A stretch of 64,000 nt of DNA from Salipiger sp. CCB-MM3 (GTDB lineage: Bacteria > Pseudomonadota > Alphaproteobacteria > Rhodobacterales > Rhodobacteraceae). Shown here piece by piece: positions 16,435 through 27,500 of the stretch. Below the pieces are notes generated by a model that worked only from the letters and a program-made list of their open reading frames with translations, was not told the origin of the DNA and searched no databases. The translations under genes and the position numbers were made by a program. Where the stretch lies: NCBI RefSeq assembly GCF_001687105.1, contig NZ_CP014595.1:806001-870000 (forward strand), in the 5' to 3' direction. Each line of letters starts with the position of its first letter. Positions within the stretch are counted from its first letter, which is position 1.

Positions 16435-18441
16435 ATGAGTCTACCACCCGGCTTCCTTGACGAATTGCGCACCCGTACGAGCCTGAGCCAGGTCGTCGGT
16501 CGCAAAGTCATGTGGGACACCCGCAAGTCCAATCAGGCCAAGGGCGACATGTGGGCGCCCTGCCCGTTCCATCAGGAAAAGTCCGCCTCTTTCCACGTCG
16601 ATGACCGCAAGGGGTTCTACTACTGCTTCGGCTGCCACGCGAAGGGCGATGCAATCTCCTTCGTGCGCGAAAGCGAGAACGTCGACTTCATGGAAGCGGT
16701 CGAGATTCTCGCCCGTGAGGCAGGCATGCAGATGCCCGCGCGCGACCCGCAGGCCGCGCAGAAGGCCGACCGCCGCAGCCAGCTTGCCGAGGTGATGGAA
16801 CAGGCGGTGCGGTTCTTCAGGATGCAGCTGCGCACCGGCGCCGCCTCTGAGGCGCGCGCCTATCTCGACCGGCGCGGGCTGACGCAGCCGGTGCAGGACC
16901 GTTTCGAGCTTGGGTTTGCGCCCGAGGGTTGGCAGCACCTTTGGGACCATCTGCGCGGACAGGGTGTCGCCGAGGATCTGATCATGGCGGCGGGGCTGGC
17001 CAAGCCCTCGCAGAAGGGCCGCGCGCCCTATGACGTGTTCCGCAATCGCATCATGTTCCCGATCCGCGATGGCCGCGGCCGCGCCATCGCCTTTGGCGGG
17101 CGCGCCATGGACCCGCGCGACAACGCCAAATATCTCAACTCGCCCGAGACCGAACTCTTCGACAAGGGCCGCAACCTTTACAACCACGCGCCCGCGCGCG
17201 AGGCGGCGGGCAAGGGCCAGCCGCTGATCGTCGCCGAAGGCTATATGGATGTGATCGCGCTCAGCGAGGCCGGGTTCGAGGCGGCGGTGGCGCCGCTTGG
17301 CACCGCCGTCACCGAGCATCAGATCGCGCTGCTCTGGCGCATCGCCGACGAGCCGGTGATCGCGCTCGACGGCGACAAGGCCGGTCTGCGCGCCGCCTAT
17401 CGGGTGATCGACACCGCGCTGCCGCTGCTGATGCCGGGCAAGGGGCTGCGGTTCGCGATCATGCCCGAAGGTCAGGACCCGGACGACCTGCTGCGCGCCA
17501 AAGGGCCGCAGGCGGTCAAGGCGGTGCTCGATCAGGCGCAGCCCATGGTGCAGCTTCTGTGGCGGCGCGAGACCGAGGACAAGGTCTTTGACAGCCCCGA
17601 GCGCAAAGCGGCGCTCGACGCGACGCTGCGCGCGGCGATCAAGCGCATCCAGCACCCCGACCTGCGCCATCACTACGGCAATGAGATCAAGGAACTCCGC
17701 TGGCAGCTCTTCCGCAGCAAGCGCAGCGGCGATGGCGGAAACGGAGGCGGCAACTGGGGCGGCAAATCCGGCCAGCGCAGCCCGTTCCGCAGCGGCCAGC
17801 GCACCCAGAAATGGGGTCAGGCGGTCACCATCGCCCCCAGCGCCGCGGCGAAATCCTCGCTGCTGGTCTCGGCTGGCGAGGCCGCAGAGACGCGGCTGCG
17901 CGAGACCGTCATCCTCGCCGTTCTGCTGCGCTACCCGGCGCTGCTGCCCGAGTTCGAAGGCCCGCTCGAGACCCTGCCCTGCAGCGATCCCGATCACGCC
18001 GCGCTGCGCGACCTGTTCCTGAGCGCAGGAACGACCGACCCGGAAATCCTTCAGGAAGACGCGGCGCAGAGAATCGGACCCGAGGCCCTTGATTCCCTCC
18101 TCGGGGCACGCCATGTGGCAGTGGTACCCTGCTTGCGACAGATCGGTGACGTTGAACTCGCCCGCCTTACGGTGGCCGAGGAATTCGCCAAGATCGCCGC
18201 GCAGGCGGGACTCGTGGCCGAACTCGCAGAGGCGCTGGAGGATATGGAGAGCCTCGCGGATGAAGCCCTGACCTGGAGGCTGGGACAGGCGGCACAGGCG
18301 CGCAATCAGGCGGTTATGAACCGTTCTGAAGACGATGTGGAATTCGAAACCGGGGCCAATGGGGCCCGGGTGGACAAAGAAGAACGCAGCGCTTTCGACG
18401 CGCTGCTGCAACAGATTCGCTTTTCCAAGGGTCAGAACTAG
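16435..18441 (+). CDS. dnaG: DNA primase
   Basis: The start at 16435 (MSLPPGFLDELRTRTSLSQV) gives 668 residues. The CHC2-type zinc site is Cys43, His46, Cys64 and Cys67. The Toprim domain is seen in IVAEGYMDVIALSE (about residue 264) and ALDGDKAG (about residue 309). A glycine-rich, positively charged linker near residues 430-460 precedes the C-terminal DnaB-interacting domain. DnaG makes RNA primers at the replication fork. It is followed by rpoD after 141 nt, the classical macromolecular-synthesis order. Confidence 0.96.
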   Translation: MSLPPGFLDELRTRTSLSQVVGRKVMWDTRKSNQAKGDMWAPCPFHQEKSASFHVDDRKGFYYCFGCHAKGDAISFVRESENVDFMEAVEILAREAGMQMPARDPQAAQKADRRSQLAEVMEQAVRFFRMQLRTGAASEARAYLDRRGLTQPVQDRFELGFAPEGWQHLWDHLRGQGVAEDLIMAAGLAKPSQKGRAPYDVFRNRIMFPIRDGRGRAIAFGGRAMDPRDNAKYLNSPETELFDKGRNLYNHAPAREAAGKGQPLIVAEGYMDVIALSEAGFEAAVAPLGTAVTEHQIALLWRIADEPVIALDGDKAGLRAAYRVIDTALPLLMPGKGLRFAIMPEGQDPDDLLRAKGPQAVKAVLDQAQPMVQLLWRRETEDKVFDSPERKAALDATLRAAIKRIQHPDLRHHYGNEIKELRWQLFRSKRSGDGGNGGGNWGGKSGQRSPFRSGQRTQKWGQAVTIAPSAAAKSSLLVSAGEAAETRLRETVILAVLLRYPALLPEFEGPLETLPCSDPDHAALRDLFLSAGTTDPEILQEDAAQRIGPEALDSLLGARHVAVVPCLRQIGDVELARLTVAEEFAKIAAQAGLVAELAEALEDMESLADEALTWRLGQAAQARNQAVMNRSEDDVEFETGANGARVDKEERSAFDALLQQIRFSKGQN

Positions 18442-18487
18442 ATGACCATTTAGGGAAACTGGAGGAAAAACGGGTACACGGGTGGCC

Positions 18488-18526
18488 GAATCATTTGATT
18501 CCCCCCATGATTCGCAGAAACGAATC
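18488..18526. promoter_or_regulatory. Cluster of four GANTC (CcrM) sites upstream of rpoD
   Basis: Four GANTC sequences occur within 39 bp, at 18488 (GAATC), 18497 (GATTC), 18509 (GATTC) and 18522 (GAATC). They form two nested inverted repeats, GAATCATTTGATTC and GATTCGCAGAAACGAATC. GANTC is the target of the cell-cycle methyltransferase CcrM of alphaproteobacteria. The cluster lies 57-95 nt before the rpoD ATG, where a promoter is expected. Methylation control is inferred. Confidence 0.6.
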
Positions 18527-18582
18527 ACTTCACTTGCGCGAGTGCCGGCCAGAACCGGCCCCTCCCTTTGACGGAGCACTTC

Positions 18583-20586
18583 ATGGCAGCCAAAGACAAC
18601 GACGACGCCAAGCCGGAAACTCAGGACGACGCACATAGCCTCGACATGAGCCAGGCCGCGGTCAAGAAGATGATCGCCGAGGCGCGCGAGCGTGGCTTTA
18701 TCACCTATGACCAGCTGAACCAGGTTCTGCCGCCGGATCAGGTCAGTTCCGACCAGATCGAAGACGTGATGTCGATGCTTTCCGAAATGGGCATCCAAGT
18801 CACCGAAGAGGACGAGGAAGCCGAGGAAGACGCGGACAAGAACAAGGGCTCGACCGATCTGGTCGACGCCTCCAAAGGTCGTGACGTCGCGCTGTCGTCG
18901 GGCGGCTCGGAAAAGCTCGACCGTACCGATGACCCGGTGCGCATGTACCTGCGCGAGATGGGCTCGGTCGAACTGCTGTCGCGCGAGGGCGAGATCGCCA
19001 TCGCCAAGCGGATCGAGGCTGGCCGCAACACGATGATCGCGGGCCTGTGCGAAAGCCCCCTGACCTTTCAGGCGATCACCATCTGGCGCGAGGAACTTCT
19101 CAGCGAAGAGATTCTGCTGCGCGATGTGATCGACCTCGAGGCGACTTTCGGCAATCAGCTCGACGAAGACGGTGAGCTGAACGAGCCGGTGGTGGACGCC
19201 GGTGCCGGCGCTGGTGGCGAGGCCGCGCAGAAGCCCAAGAGCAACGAGCCCGAGCTCGACGCCGACGGCAACCCGATCCGCAAGGATGACGACGAGGACG
19301 AGGACGATCAGGCCAACATGTCGCTGGCCGCGATGGAGACCGCGCTGAAACCGCGCGTGCTCGAAACCCTCGATCTCATCGCTGCCGACTACGAAGCCCT
19401 GTCGGAAATGCAGGACGCCCGGATCAGCGCCACGCTGAACGAGGACGGCACCTTCTCGGACGCCGACGAAGCGCAGTACCAGAAGCTGCGCTCCGAGATC
19501 GTTGTGATGGTCAACGGCCTGCACCTGCATAACAATCGCATTGAGGCGCTGATCGACCAGCTCTACGGCATCAACAAGCGCATCATGTCGATCGACAGCG
19601 CGATGGTGAAGCTGGCCGATCAGGCCCGCATCAACCGCCGCGAGTTCGTCGCCGAGTATCGTGGCCGCGAGCTCGAGCCGAACTGGATGGACCGCATGGC
19701 CGAGAAAGACGGTCGTGGCTGGCAGATGTTCATCGAGCGTTTCTCGGACAAGGCCGACGAACTGCGCGCCGATATGGCGCAGGTCGGTCAGTATGTGGGC
19801 CTCGACATCAGCGAATTCCGCCGCATCGTCCAGCAGGTGCAGAAGGGTGAGAAAGAGGCGCGTCAGGCCAAGAAGGAAATGGTCGAAGCCAACCTTCGCC
19901 TCGTGATCTCGATCGCCAAGAAATACACCAACCGCGGGCTGCAGTTCCTCGACCTCATTCAGGAAGGCAACATCGGCCTGATGAAGGCGGTGGACAAGTT
20001 CGAGTATCGTCGCGGCTACAAGTTCTCGACCTATGCGACCTGGTGGATCCGTCAGGCGATCACCCGCTCGATCGCCGATCAGGCGCGCACCATCCGTATC
20101 CCGGTGCATATGATCGAGACGATCAACAAGCTGGTCCGCACCGGCCGTCAGATGCTGCACGAGATCGGCCGCGAGCCGACCCCGGAAGAGCTGGCGGAAA
20201 AGCTGCAGATGCCGCTCGAAAAGGTCCGCAAGGTGATGAAAATCGCCAAGGAGCCGATCTCGCTCGAAACGCCGATCGGCGACGAGGAAGATTCGCAGCT
20301 CGGCGATTTCATCGAGGACAAGAACGCCATCCTGCCGCTCGACAGCGCGATCCAAGAGAACCTCAAAGAGACCACCACCCGCGTGCTCTCCTCGCTCACC
20401 CCGCGTGAGGAACGGGTTCTGCGGATGCGCTTCGGCATCGGCATGAACACCGACCACACGCTCGAAGAGGTCGGCCAGCAGTTCTCGGTGACGCGCGAGC
20501 GGATCCGTCAGATCGAGGCGAAGGCGCTGCGCAAGCTCAAGCACCCGAGCCGGTCGCGCAAGCTGCGCTCGTTCCTCGACCAGTAA
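18583..20586 (+). CDS. rpoD: RNA polymerase primary sigma factor (sigma-70)
   Basis: The ATG at 18583 has GGAG upstream and gives 667 residues, the usual RpoD length. Region 1.1 is near the N-terminus, followed by an acidic non-conserved region with stretches such as DDDEDEDDQ. Region 2 ([20 protein letters not shown] and [19 protein letters not shown]) and region 4 ([20 protein letters not shown]) are intact. It directs RNA polymerase to housekeeping promoters. The cluster of GANTC sites before the gene suggests cell-cycle input. Confidence 0.97.
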   Translation: MAAKDNDDAKPETQDDAHSLDMSQAAVKKMIAEARERGFITYDQLNQVLPPDQVSSDQIEDVMSMLSEMGIQVTEEDEEAEEDADKNKGSTDLVDASKGRDVALSSGGSEKLDRTDDPVRMYLREMGSVELLSREGEIAIAKRIEAGRNTMIAGLCESPLTFQAITIWREELLSEEILLRDVIDLEATFGNQLDEDGELNEPVVDAGAGAGGEAAQKPKSNEPELDADGNPIRKDDDEDEDDQANMSLAAMETALKPRVLETLDLIAADYEALSEMQDARISATLNEDGTFSDADEAQYQKLRSEIVVMVNGLHLHNNRIEALIDQLYGINKRIMSIDSAMVKLADQARINRREFVAEYRGRELEPNWMDRMAEKDGRGWQMFIERFSDKADELRADMAQVGQYVGLDISEFRRIVQQVQKGEKEARQAKKEMVEANLRLVISIAKKYTNRGLQFLDLIQEGNIGLMKAVDKFEYRRGYKFSTYATWWIRQAITRSIADQARTIRIPVHMIETINKLVRTGRQMLHEIGREPTPEELAEKLQMPLEKVRKVMKIAKEPISLETPIGDEEDSQLGDFIEDKNAILPLDSAIQENLKETTTRVLSSLTPREERVLRMRFGIGMNTDHTLEEVGQQFSVTRERIRQIEAKALRKLKHPSRSRKLRSFLDQ

Positions 20587-20602
20587 GCGCAAGGAGAGAG
20601 CC

Positions 20603-20893
20603 ATGTCCTTCTGGTCACGTCTCTTTGGCGGCGGCGGTTCCGACACCGGCGCTGCCGCGCAGTCTCAGGCCGAAGCAGTGGAATACAAGGGGTTCGTGAT
20701 TTTCCCCGAGCCGCAGCCGACCGACGGTCAGTTCCGCATCGCCGCCCGGATCGAGGGCGAGGTGAACGGCGAGGTGAAGGTGCACGAGTTGATCCGCGCC
20801 GATGTCATCCGCGACCGCGACGAGGCGGTCGCCGCCTCGCTGCGCAAGGCGCAACAGATGATCGACGAACAGGGCGCGCGGATCTTCAGCTGA
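20603..20893 (+). CDS. HlyU family protein
   Basis: The 96-residue product (MSFWSRLFGGGGSD) has the HlyU pattern, with EYKGFVIFPEPQPTDGQFRIAARI and a C-terminal helix ADVIRDRDEAVAASLRKAQQ. In vibrios HlyU is a transcriptional regulator, but most alphaproteobacterial members are uncharacterised small proteins. An AAGGAGAG site precedes the ATG. It begins 16 nt after rpoD, so it is probably co-transcribed, and a strong terminator follows. Confidence 0.82.
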   Translation: MSFWSRLFGGGGSDTGAAAQSQAEAVEYKGFVIFPEPQPTDGQFRIAARIEGEVNGEVKVHELIRADVIRDRDEAVAASLRKAQQMIDEQGARIFS

Positions 20894-20912
20894 TCCCGCC
20901 TTCCAAGACTAT

Positions 20913-20941
20913 AAAACGCCGCCCTTCGGGGCGGCGTTTTT
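20913..20941. terminator. Bidirectional Rho-independent terminator after hlyU
   Basis: The sequence AAAACGCCGCCC-TTCG-GGGCGGCGTTTTT is a 12-bp stem with a stable TTCG tetraloop, flanked by A and T runs. It lies between the convergent hlyU and dedA-like genes and can serve both. Confidence 0.92.
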
Positions 20942-20965
20942 GCGTTCCGGGCGATGCGACGAAGT

Positions 20966-21529
20966 TCACTCGCGCAGGTCCCGCCGCATTCGCCAGAGCC
21001 GGTGCAGCGCGAAGATCGCCACCAACAGCACCGGGAGCGCCAGCAGCAGTTCGGTCCGGTCCATATGACCCCAGAGGCGCCGGATCACCTCGCCGATCCC
21101 ATGGCCGACCAGCACCATCACCCCTGCCCAAAGCAGCGCTGAAAGACAGGTCACCGGCAGGTAGAGTGCCGCCCGCAGAGAGGTGCCGGTGGCCAGCAGC
21201 ACTGGCGAGACGGTGCGCATCCCGGGGATGAAGCGAAACACCGCCGCAAGCAGCAGCGGTCGCCCGAGCAGGCGCCGCGCCACGCCCTGCGATACCGGAT
21301 GAGAGAGAATACGCAGCACCCTCGGATGCGCGCGGTAGCGCCGCGCGAGCAGGAAGATCAACACATCTGCCGTCCAGCCTCCGGCCCACGCGACCGCCAG
21401 CGTCGGCCATAGCGGCAGAAGGTGGTGATGCGCCAACAGGCCCGATGTCACGGCAACCGTATCGCCTTCGAGCGCGCAGCCCAGAAAGACGATGATCAGA
21501 CCGTATTTGGCAATGAGCGCGTCGATCAT
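20966..21529 (-). CDS. DedA family membrane protein
   Basis: The 187-residue protein has the DedA (SNARE-associated) signatures: the N-terminal YGLIIVFLGCALEGDTVAVT with a conserved acidic Glu, and FRFIPGMRTVSPVLLATG, the F-x-R-x2-P-x3-R pattern. Four to five membrane segments are apparent. DedA proteins are now seen as polyprenyl-phosphate or phospholipid flippases of the inner membrane. Its product is slightly shorter than the usual 200-220 residues. The next gene upstream, an epimerase, ends 13 nt before its start. Confidence 0.88.
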   Translation of the reverse strand: MIDALIAKYGLIIVFLGCALEGDTVAVTSGLLAHHHLLPLWPTLAVAWAGGWTADVLIFLLARRYRAHPRVLRILSHPVSQGVARRLLGRPLLLAAVFRFIPGMRTVSPVLLATGTSLRAALYLPVTCLSALLWAGVMVLVGHGIGEVIRRLWGHMDRTELLLALPVLLVAIFALHRLWRMRRDLRE

Positions 21530-21542
21530 TGCCGCAACCGCC

Positions 21543-22448
21543 TCACAGACCGTAGTCCGATACCATCCGCGCCAGCCCCTCCTCGAGCGAGACCTGCGGG
21601 CTCCAGCCGAGCAGTTGCCGCACGCGCGTGATGTCGAGAACGCTCGATTTCACCTCAAGGTCCGACGGTTTGCTCAAGAGATTGAGGCTGCGCCCGGTGG
21701 CCGCCTCCATGCGCGCGATCAGACCGTTGAGCGTTGTCCCCTCCCCGGCCCCGAGGTTCAGGCGGGTGATCTGCTCGGGCAAATCTCGGGTCACCACCTG
21801 CGACACCGCACGGGTGAAATCATCCATATGCAGATAATCGCGCGAGGTCTCGCCGCTGCCGTAGACGGTGAACTCCGCGCCGGTGGCCAGCGCATCCAGC
21901 AAGAGCCGCATCACCCCCCGCTCGCGTCCGGGCATCGCCGTGCCATAGGGGTTGCCGAGGCGCAGCAGGGTCAGGCGAAAGCCATGTTGCGCGGCGAGAA
22001 ACAGCAGCGCGTTTTCCACCGATAGCTTGTGCAGCGCGTAGTACCCCTTCGGCTGCGGCTCGCGCGTCTCGGCAATGGGCAAATCCTCGGTGTCGCCATA
22101 GACGGCGGCGGTCGACAGATACACTAGATGCCCGCGCCAGCCCCGCGCCAGCAGCGCCTCGACGAAATCGGTCTGCGGCTCTGTCACCTCTCGGTTCAGC
22201 GCGGCGATGCTGTCGAACCTGCGCCGTGCGTCCGACAGACCCGCGCAATGCACGATGGTCGCCCCCTCGTCCCCCGGAGCCAGCCAGCCCGGATGCAGCG
22301 CATCGCTCACCTGCACATGCGGCAGCGCCGGTGCGCCCTCGGGCAGCGCGCTGCGCGAAATACCGGTGACCTCATGCCCCTCGGCATGCATGCGGCACAG
22401 GATTTCATAGCCCAGAATGCCCGCACAGCCCGTCACGTAAATGCGCAT
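21543..22448 (-). CDS. NAD-dependent epimerase/dehydratase
   Basis: The 301-residue protein is an extended short-chain dehydrogenase. It has an N-terminal nucleotide loop TGCAGILG (residues 6-13), the strand YLSTAAVYGD, and the catalytic YxxxK as YALHK. Such enzymes act on NDP-sugars. The sugar and product are not predictable. It is followed 13 nt later by the DedA gene, which may link the pair to envelope glycan or lipid carrier metabolism. It is divergent from tamA across a 281-nt gap. Confidence 0.85.
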   Translation of the reverse strand: MRIYVTGCAGILGYEILCRMHAEGHEVTGISRSALPEGAPALPHVQVSDALHPGWLAPGDEGATIVHCAGLSDARRRFDSIAALNREVTEPQTDFVEALLARGWRGHLVYLSTAAVYGDTEDLPIAETREPQPKGYYALHKLSVENALLFLAAQHGFRLTLLRLGNPYGTAMPGRERGVMRLLLDALATGAEFTVYGSGETSRDYLHMDDFTRAVSQVVTRDLPEQITRLNLGAGEGTTLNGLIARMEAATGRSLNLLSKPSDLEVKSSVLDITRVRQLLGWSPQVSLEEGLARMVSDYGL

Positions 22449-22729
22449 CGCAAATCCTTACCGTCGCCTCTGCGGCCTGCACCCTGCGCGGCCGCTTCCT
22501 GCCTTCCGGGATAAAGGCCGCCGCCTGCTCCGACAAGACGGGCCGCACAGACCGAGACGTATGGGCAAGCCCCCGATGCCGCGCGCGGCTTCACAGTTTC
22601 GCGGGCGTGACCCGATCCCCACGAAACCGCGCGAAATCAACCGGCAGGCCGCGCTTCTTCGCGCAGCGCCTAGCCGCGTGAATTCCGCTGCGTTAAGGTG
22701 CAGCCATAGTTTCGCGAAAGGACAGTTCA

Positions 22730-24526
22730 TTGCGCCTTCGGCATCATTCCATTGCCCTGAGCCTCGCCCTGAGCGCCGCCGCCCTGCCGGCCTCTGCCTT
22801 CGAGACGCTCAGCTTTGCATTTCCCGGTCTGAGCGAGGACATGCAGACCCAGATCACCAATTATTCGCAGTTGGTGGCCACCAAATCCGAGGGCAAGACC
22901 GAAGGCCCCGATGTGATGGCCGCAGCTCTGTCCGACTATGGGATCATCGTCGAGACGCTCTATGCGTCCGGGTTTTATGGGCCCGAGGTGTCGATCCGCA
23001 TCGACGGGCGCGAGGCGTCGGAGATTCCGCTGCTGTCCACACCGCAAAGCGTGAACCGTGTCGATGTGCTGGTGCGCCCCGGCCCGCGTTTTCAGTTTGG
23101 CCGCACCGATGTCACGCCGCTGGCGCCCGAGACCGATCTGCCCAGCGATTTCAAACCCGGCGAGCGCGCCAAGGCGACCACGATCACCAGCGCCGCGCAG
23201 GCTGCGGTGGATGGCTGGCGCAACGTCGGCTACCCCAAGGCAGAGCTGACCCGCGAAGATGTCACCGCCAACCACGCCGCGCGCCGCGTCGATGTGGATA
23301 TGGGCGTGACCACCGGCCCGCGCCTACGCTTCGGACGGATCGACACCGATGGCACCAGCAAGGTGCGCACCGCCGCGCAGCGCCGCATCGCAGGCATGCC
23401 GACAGGCGAGATTTACGACCCCGAGGAGGTTGAGGACGTGGTTGACCGGCTGACCCGCACCGGTGCCTTCGCCACGGTCACCCTGCGCGAGAAAGACACG
23501 CCGAACCCAGACGGCACGCTGGATTACACGCTCGACGTGGTCGACTCCAAGCCGCGCCGCATCGGCTTTGGTGCCGAGATCAGCTCGCTCGAAGGTCTGT
23601 CGGTGACCAGCTACTGGTTGCATCGCAACATCTTTGGCGGTGCCGAGCGGTTGCGCTTCGATGCCGAGATCACCGACATCACCGACCAGAGTGACACGCT
23701 CGATTACACGCTGACCGGCAGGCTCGACGTTCCTGCCGCCGTCGGCCCGGACACCGACGCTTACTTTCAGACCGAGCTTCAGCACCTGCAAGAGCCCGCC
23801 TATGACCTCGACAGCATCGAGCTGACCACCGGTCTCACCCGGCAGCTGACCGACAATCTCTATACCGAGATCGGCATCGGCTATCTCTACTCGGAAACCA
23901 CCGACGACCTTGGCGAGCGCACCTTCGAGCTGCTCACCCTGCCGGTCGAGGTGGAATACGACCGCCGCGATGACGAGTTCGATCCGCGCAAGGGCTACTA
24001 CATCCTTGCCGATGCCACGCCCTTCCTGAACCTGCGCGACGATCCCAATGGCGCGCGGCTCTACGGCGATTTCCGCGGGTACTATGCCTTTGGCGAACGC
24101 CAGCGCACGGTGCTGGCCGGACGGCTGCAACTCGGCTCGGTGATCGGGCCGGACATCGACGAGACGCCTCCCGACTATCTGTTCTACTCCGGCGGCGCTG
24201 GCACGGTTCGCGGCCAGCCCTACCAGTCGCTGGACATCGACCTCGGCGACGGCGACTCGATCGGCGGGCGCAGCTTTGCCGGCATCTCCGGCGAGCTTCG
24301 GCAGGACATCGGCGAAAGCCTCGGCGCAGTGATCTTCTACGACGCAGGCTATGTCGGGCGTGACAGCACGCCCGGCGGCGATGATGGCGAATGGCACGCG
24401 GGCGCTGGCATCGGCGTGCGCTACAAAACCGGGATCGGCCCGCTACGTTTTGATGTAGCCATGCCCGCCGGTGGCGACACCGGTGACGGCGTGCAGATCT
24501 ACCTCGGCATAGGACAGGCATTTTGA
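22730..24526 (+). CDS. tamA: TamA, outer-membrane Omp85 protein of the translocation and assembly module
   Basis: The 598-residue protein starts with TTG at 22730, with AAGGA 8 nt upstream. It has a signal peptide ending at ASA-FET. Three POTRA-like repeats follow (about residues 25-260), then a 16-strand beta barrel. The barrel lid motif VRGQ in GGAGTVRGQPYQS corresponds to the Omp85 VRGF/Y motif, and the terminal strand ends in Phe. TamA works with TamB to insert or transport lipids and outer-membrane proteins. The stop overlaps the tamB start. Confidence 0.92.
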   Translation: MRLRHHSIALSLALSAAALPASAFETLSFAFPGLSEDMQTQITNYSQLVATKSEGKTEGPDVMAAALSDYGIIVETLYASGFYGPEVSIRIDGREASEIPLLSTPQSVNRVDVLVRPGPRFQFGRTDVTPLAPETDLPSDFKPGERAKATTITSAAQAAVDGWRNVGYPKAELTREDVTANHAARRVDVDMGVTTGPRLRFGRIDTDGTSKVRTAAQRRIAGMPTGEIYDPEEVEDVVDRLTRTGAFATVTLREKDTPNPDGTLDYTLDVVDSKPRRIGFGAEISSLEGLSVTSYWLHRNIFGGAERLRFDAEITDITDQSDTLDYTLTGRLDVPAAVGPDTDAYFQTELQHLQEPAYDLDSIELTTGLTRQLTDNLYTEIGIGYLYSETTDDLGERTFELLTLPVEVEYDRRDDEFDPRKGYYILADATPFLNLRDDPNGARLYGDFRGYYAFGERQRTVLAGRLQLGSVIGPDIDETPPDYLFYSGGAGTVRGQPYQSLDIDLGDGDSIGGRSFAGISGELRQDIGESLGAVIFYDAGYVGRDSTPGGDDGEWHAGAGIGVRYKTGIGPLRFDVAMPAGGDTGDGVQIYLGIGQAF

Positions 24527-27500
24527 CCCTTCTCAAGCGTTTTTCCCTGCTGCTGCTCCTGCCGCTCATTCTGGCGGCACCCCCTGCCCTCGCGCAGGAA
24601 GAGGATGAGGACAGCGGCGGCTTTCTCGAGCGTCTGATCGAGGACTCGCTCTCTGGCGCGGGCCGCGACGTTTCGATCACCGGGTTCCGCGGCGCGCTCA
24701 GCTCTGAGGCGACGCTGGAACGTATGACAATCTCGGATGACGAGGGGGTCTGGCTGGTGCTGGAGAATGCGACGCTGAACTGGCGCCGCACCGCGCTGCT
24801 GCGCGGCGCGCTGGTGGTCAACGAGCTGAGCGCCGAGCGGCTGGTGGTCGAACGCGCCCCGGCGGCGGGCGAAGAGGCCCCCGCGCCCGAGGCGTCGGGC
24901 GATTTCGCCCTGCCCGACCTGCCCGTGTCGGTAAACGTAGGCGAGCTGAGCATCGCACGCGTCGAGCTGGGCGCTTCGCTGCTCGGCGAGGAAGTGGCGC
25001 TTGAGGTCAACGGTTCTGCCCAACTGGCCGATGGCGAAGGCGAGGCCGACATTTCGATCAACCGCCTCGACGGGCCGCAGGATTCGCTGAAACTGGCCGG
25101 CAGCTACGCCAATGAGAGCGGCGCGCTGTCGCTCGATGTCTCGCTGGAAGAGGAGAGCGGCGGCATCGTCACCACCAAGATGGGTCTGCCCGGCGCGCCC
25201 TCGCTGAGCCTTGCGCTGCAGGGCGACGGCGAGCTTGACGATTTCACCGCCGATCTGCAGCTCGCCACCGATGGCGAAGAGCGCCTTGGCGGCCAGATCA
25301 CCCTGCTCGGCAGCGCCGAAGAGGGCCGCCGCTTTACCGCCGACGTCTCGGGCGATCTGCGCCCGCTGCTGCCCGAGCAGCACCGCGAGTTCTTTGGCCC
25401 CGAGCAGTCGCTGCAGGTCGCGGGCCTGCAGGGTGCCGACGGGGTGCTCGATCTCGAAACGCTGGATCTGCAGACCGCCATGGTCTCGCTCACCGGCGCC
25501 GCGCGCATCGGTGCCGACGGCTGGCCGGAACTGCTGCAGCTTGATGGCGAGATCGCCTCGGACGACGGCAGCCCGGTGCGGCTGGCCATGTCGGGCGATG
25601 TGACCATGGTCGATCAGGCGACAATCAATCTCGACTACGATGCCTCGCAGGGTGAGGCCTTCACCCTCGACGTGATCGCGGAAGGCATCGACCGCCCCGA
25701 CATGTCGCTCGAACGTGCCGATATCGCAGGCCGTGGCACCATCCGCCGCAGCGCGGGCAATTCGCTTCCGGGCGGGGTCGAGGCACAGCTGACCTTCGAT
25801 GCCACCGGGCTCGATTTTGCCGACGCCTCCATGGCCGACGCCGCGGGCGAGGAGCTCAAGGGCGTCATGCAGATCGACTGGCAGGCGGGCGATCCGCTGT
25901 ATCTGCGCCAGATCGACTTTGGCGGCGCGGGACTTGCGCTTGCGGGCGACGTGACCTTCTCGGGCATTGGCAACAGCGGCAACATCATCATCGAGCCCGA
26001 CCTGCAGATGCGCGCCGAGGACATCGGGCGCTTTTCAGGTCTGGCCGGACGCGAACTTGGCGGCGACGCCAATGTCGCCGTCAAAGGCACGCTGGAGCCG
26101 GTCGCCGGGCGCTTCGACGTCACCGTCGATGGCCTGACCCGCGATCTTAAGACCGGCGTCGCGCAGGCGGACGGGCTGCTTGCTGGCGAGGTGGAGCTTT
26201 TCGCCTCTGCCGTGCGTAATGAAGCAGGCACCGAACTGCGGCGGCTCGACCTGTCGGGCGATGGACTCAAAGCGGTGGCCGAGGCCAAGCTGCAGACCGG
26301 TGGCAGCACCGGCAGCTTCGACATTTCGCTGCCCGACCTGTCGCTGGTCGAGGCGGATATGGCCGGCGCGGCCCAGCTTTCGGGCACGCTGACCGAAACC
26401 CCGGACGCCTATCTTCTCGATTTCACCGGCAGCGCACCGGGCGGCACCGACCTTGATGGTCTGCTGACCGCCAGCAAGCTCGAGGATGGCACCATCGGCA
26501 GCATCGGCTTTGAGGGCGATGCGGCGGCAGAGGATCTCGCCGCCTACGCCCCGCTCGCCGGGCGTCCTCTGGCGGGCGCAGTCGATCTGAACACAGATGT
26601 TACCTACATGCTCGACGGCGGCGCGATCGACGCGGTACTCGACGGCACTGTCGCCAATATCGAGACCGGCATCGAACAGCTCGACGGGCTGCTGACCGGC
26701 AGTGTCGATCTCGACGCCTCGGTGAACTACGACAGCGACCGCGTGCTGATCCGCGAGCTGACCGTCGACGGTCAGGCCGTGCAGGTCAACGCCGAGGGCG
26801 AGGTCTATACCGCCGCCCTGCTGGGCGGCACCCCCTCTGCCAATGCGGGCCTCAGCAACGCCAACTTTGACATTCGCCTGCCCGATATGTCGCTGATCCA
26901 GCCCGGCATCACCGGACCCTTCGCGGCCACCGGCACCCTGCAGGAAGAGGCCAACAGCTACCGGCTCGACATCGACGCCAACGGCCCCGGCGGCGTGGCG
27001 ATCAACGGCCTCGCTGAAGCGGGCAAAGAGGCGGATGGCAGCATCGGCACCGTGTCGTTCGACGGCGACGTGGCGGCGGATGATCTGTCGGTCTACGCCG
27101 GGCTTGCGGACCGCCCGCTGGCGGGCGCGCTCGATCTAACCGCCGATGTGACCTACGACATGCAAAGCGGCGCCATCGACGCGGTGCTTGACGGCACGAC
27201 CCGCGATATCGGCACCGGTATTGCACAGGTGGACGGGCTGTTGACCGGAACCGTCGATCTCGACATCTCGGCCGCCTATGACACCGAGAAGGTCGAGATC
27301 CGCCAGCTTGAGGTGAACGGTCAGGCGATCCGCGCCACCGCCGAGGGCGAGGTCTATACCGCGGCCCTCATGGGCGGCACCCCCTCCCCCGACGCGGGCC
27401 AGAGCAACGCGAGCTTTGACATTACCCTGCCCGACATGTCGCTGATCCAATCCGGCGTGACCGGCAGCGCCAATGTGAACGGCCAGCTGCAAGAGACCGA

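Noticed and set aside
16441-20646. A 1401-codon frame on the minus strand across dnaG and rpoD, and similar long frames opposite other genes
   Set aside because: It is the antisense of two well-recognised genes. Long open frames on the opposite strand are expected at this GC content, and the product has no recognisable domain.
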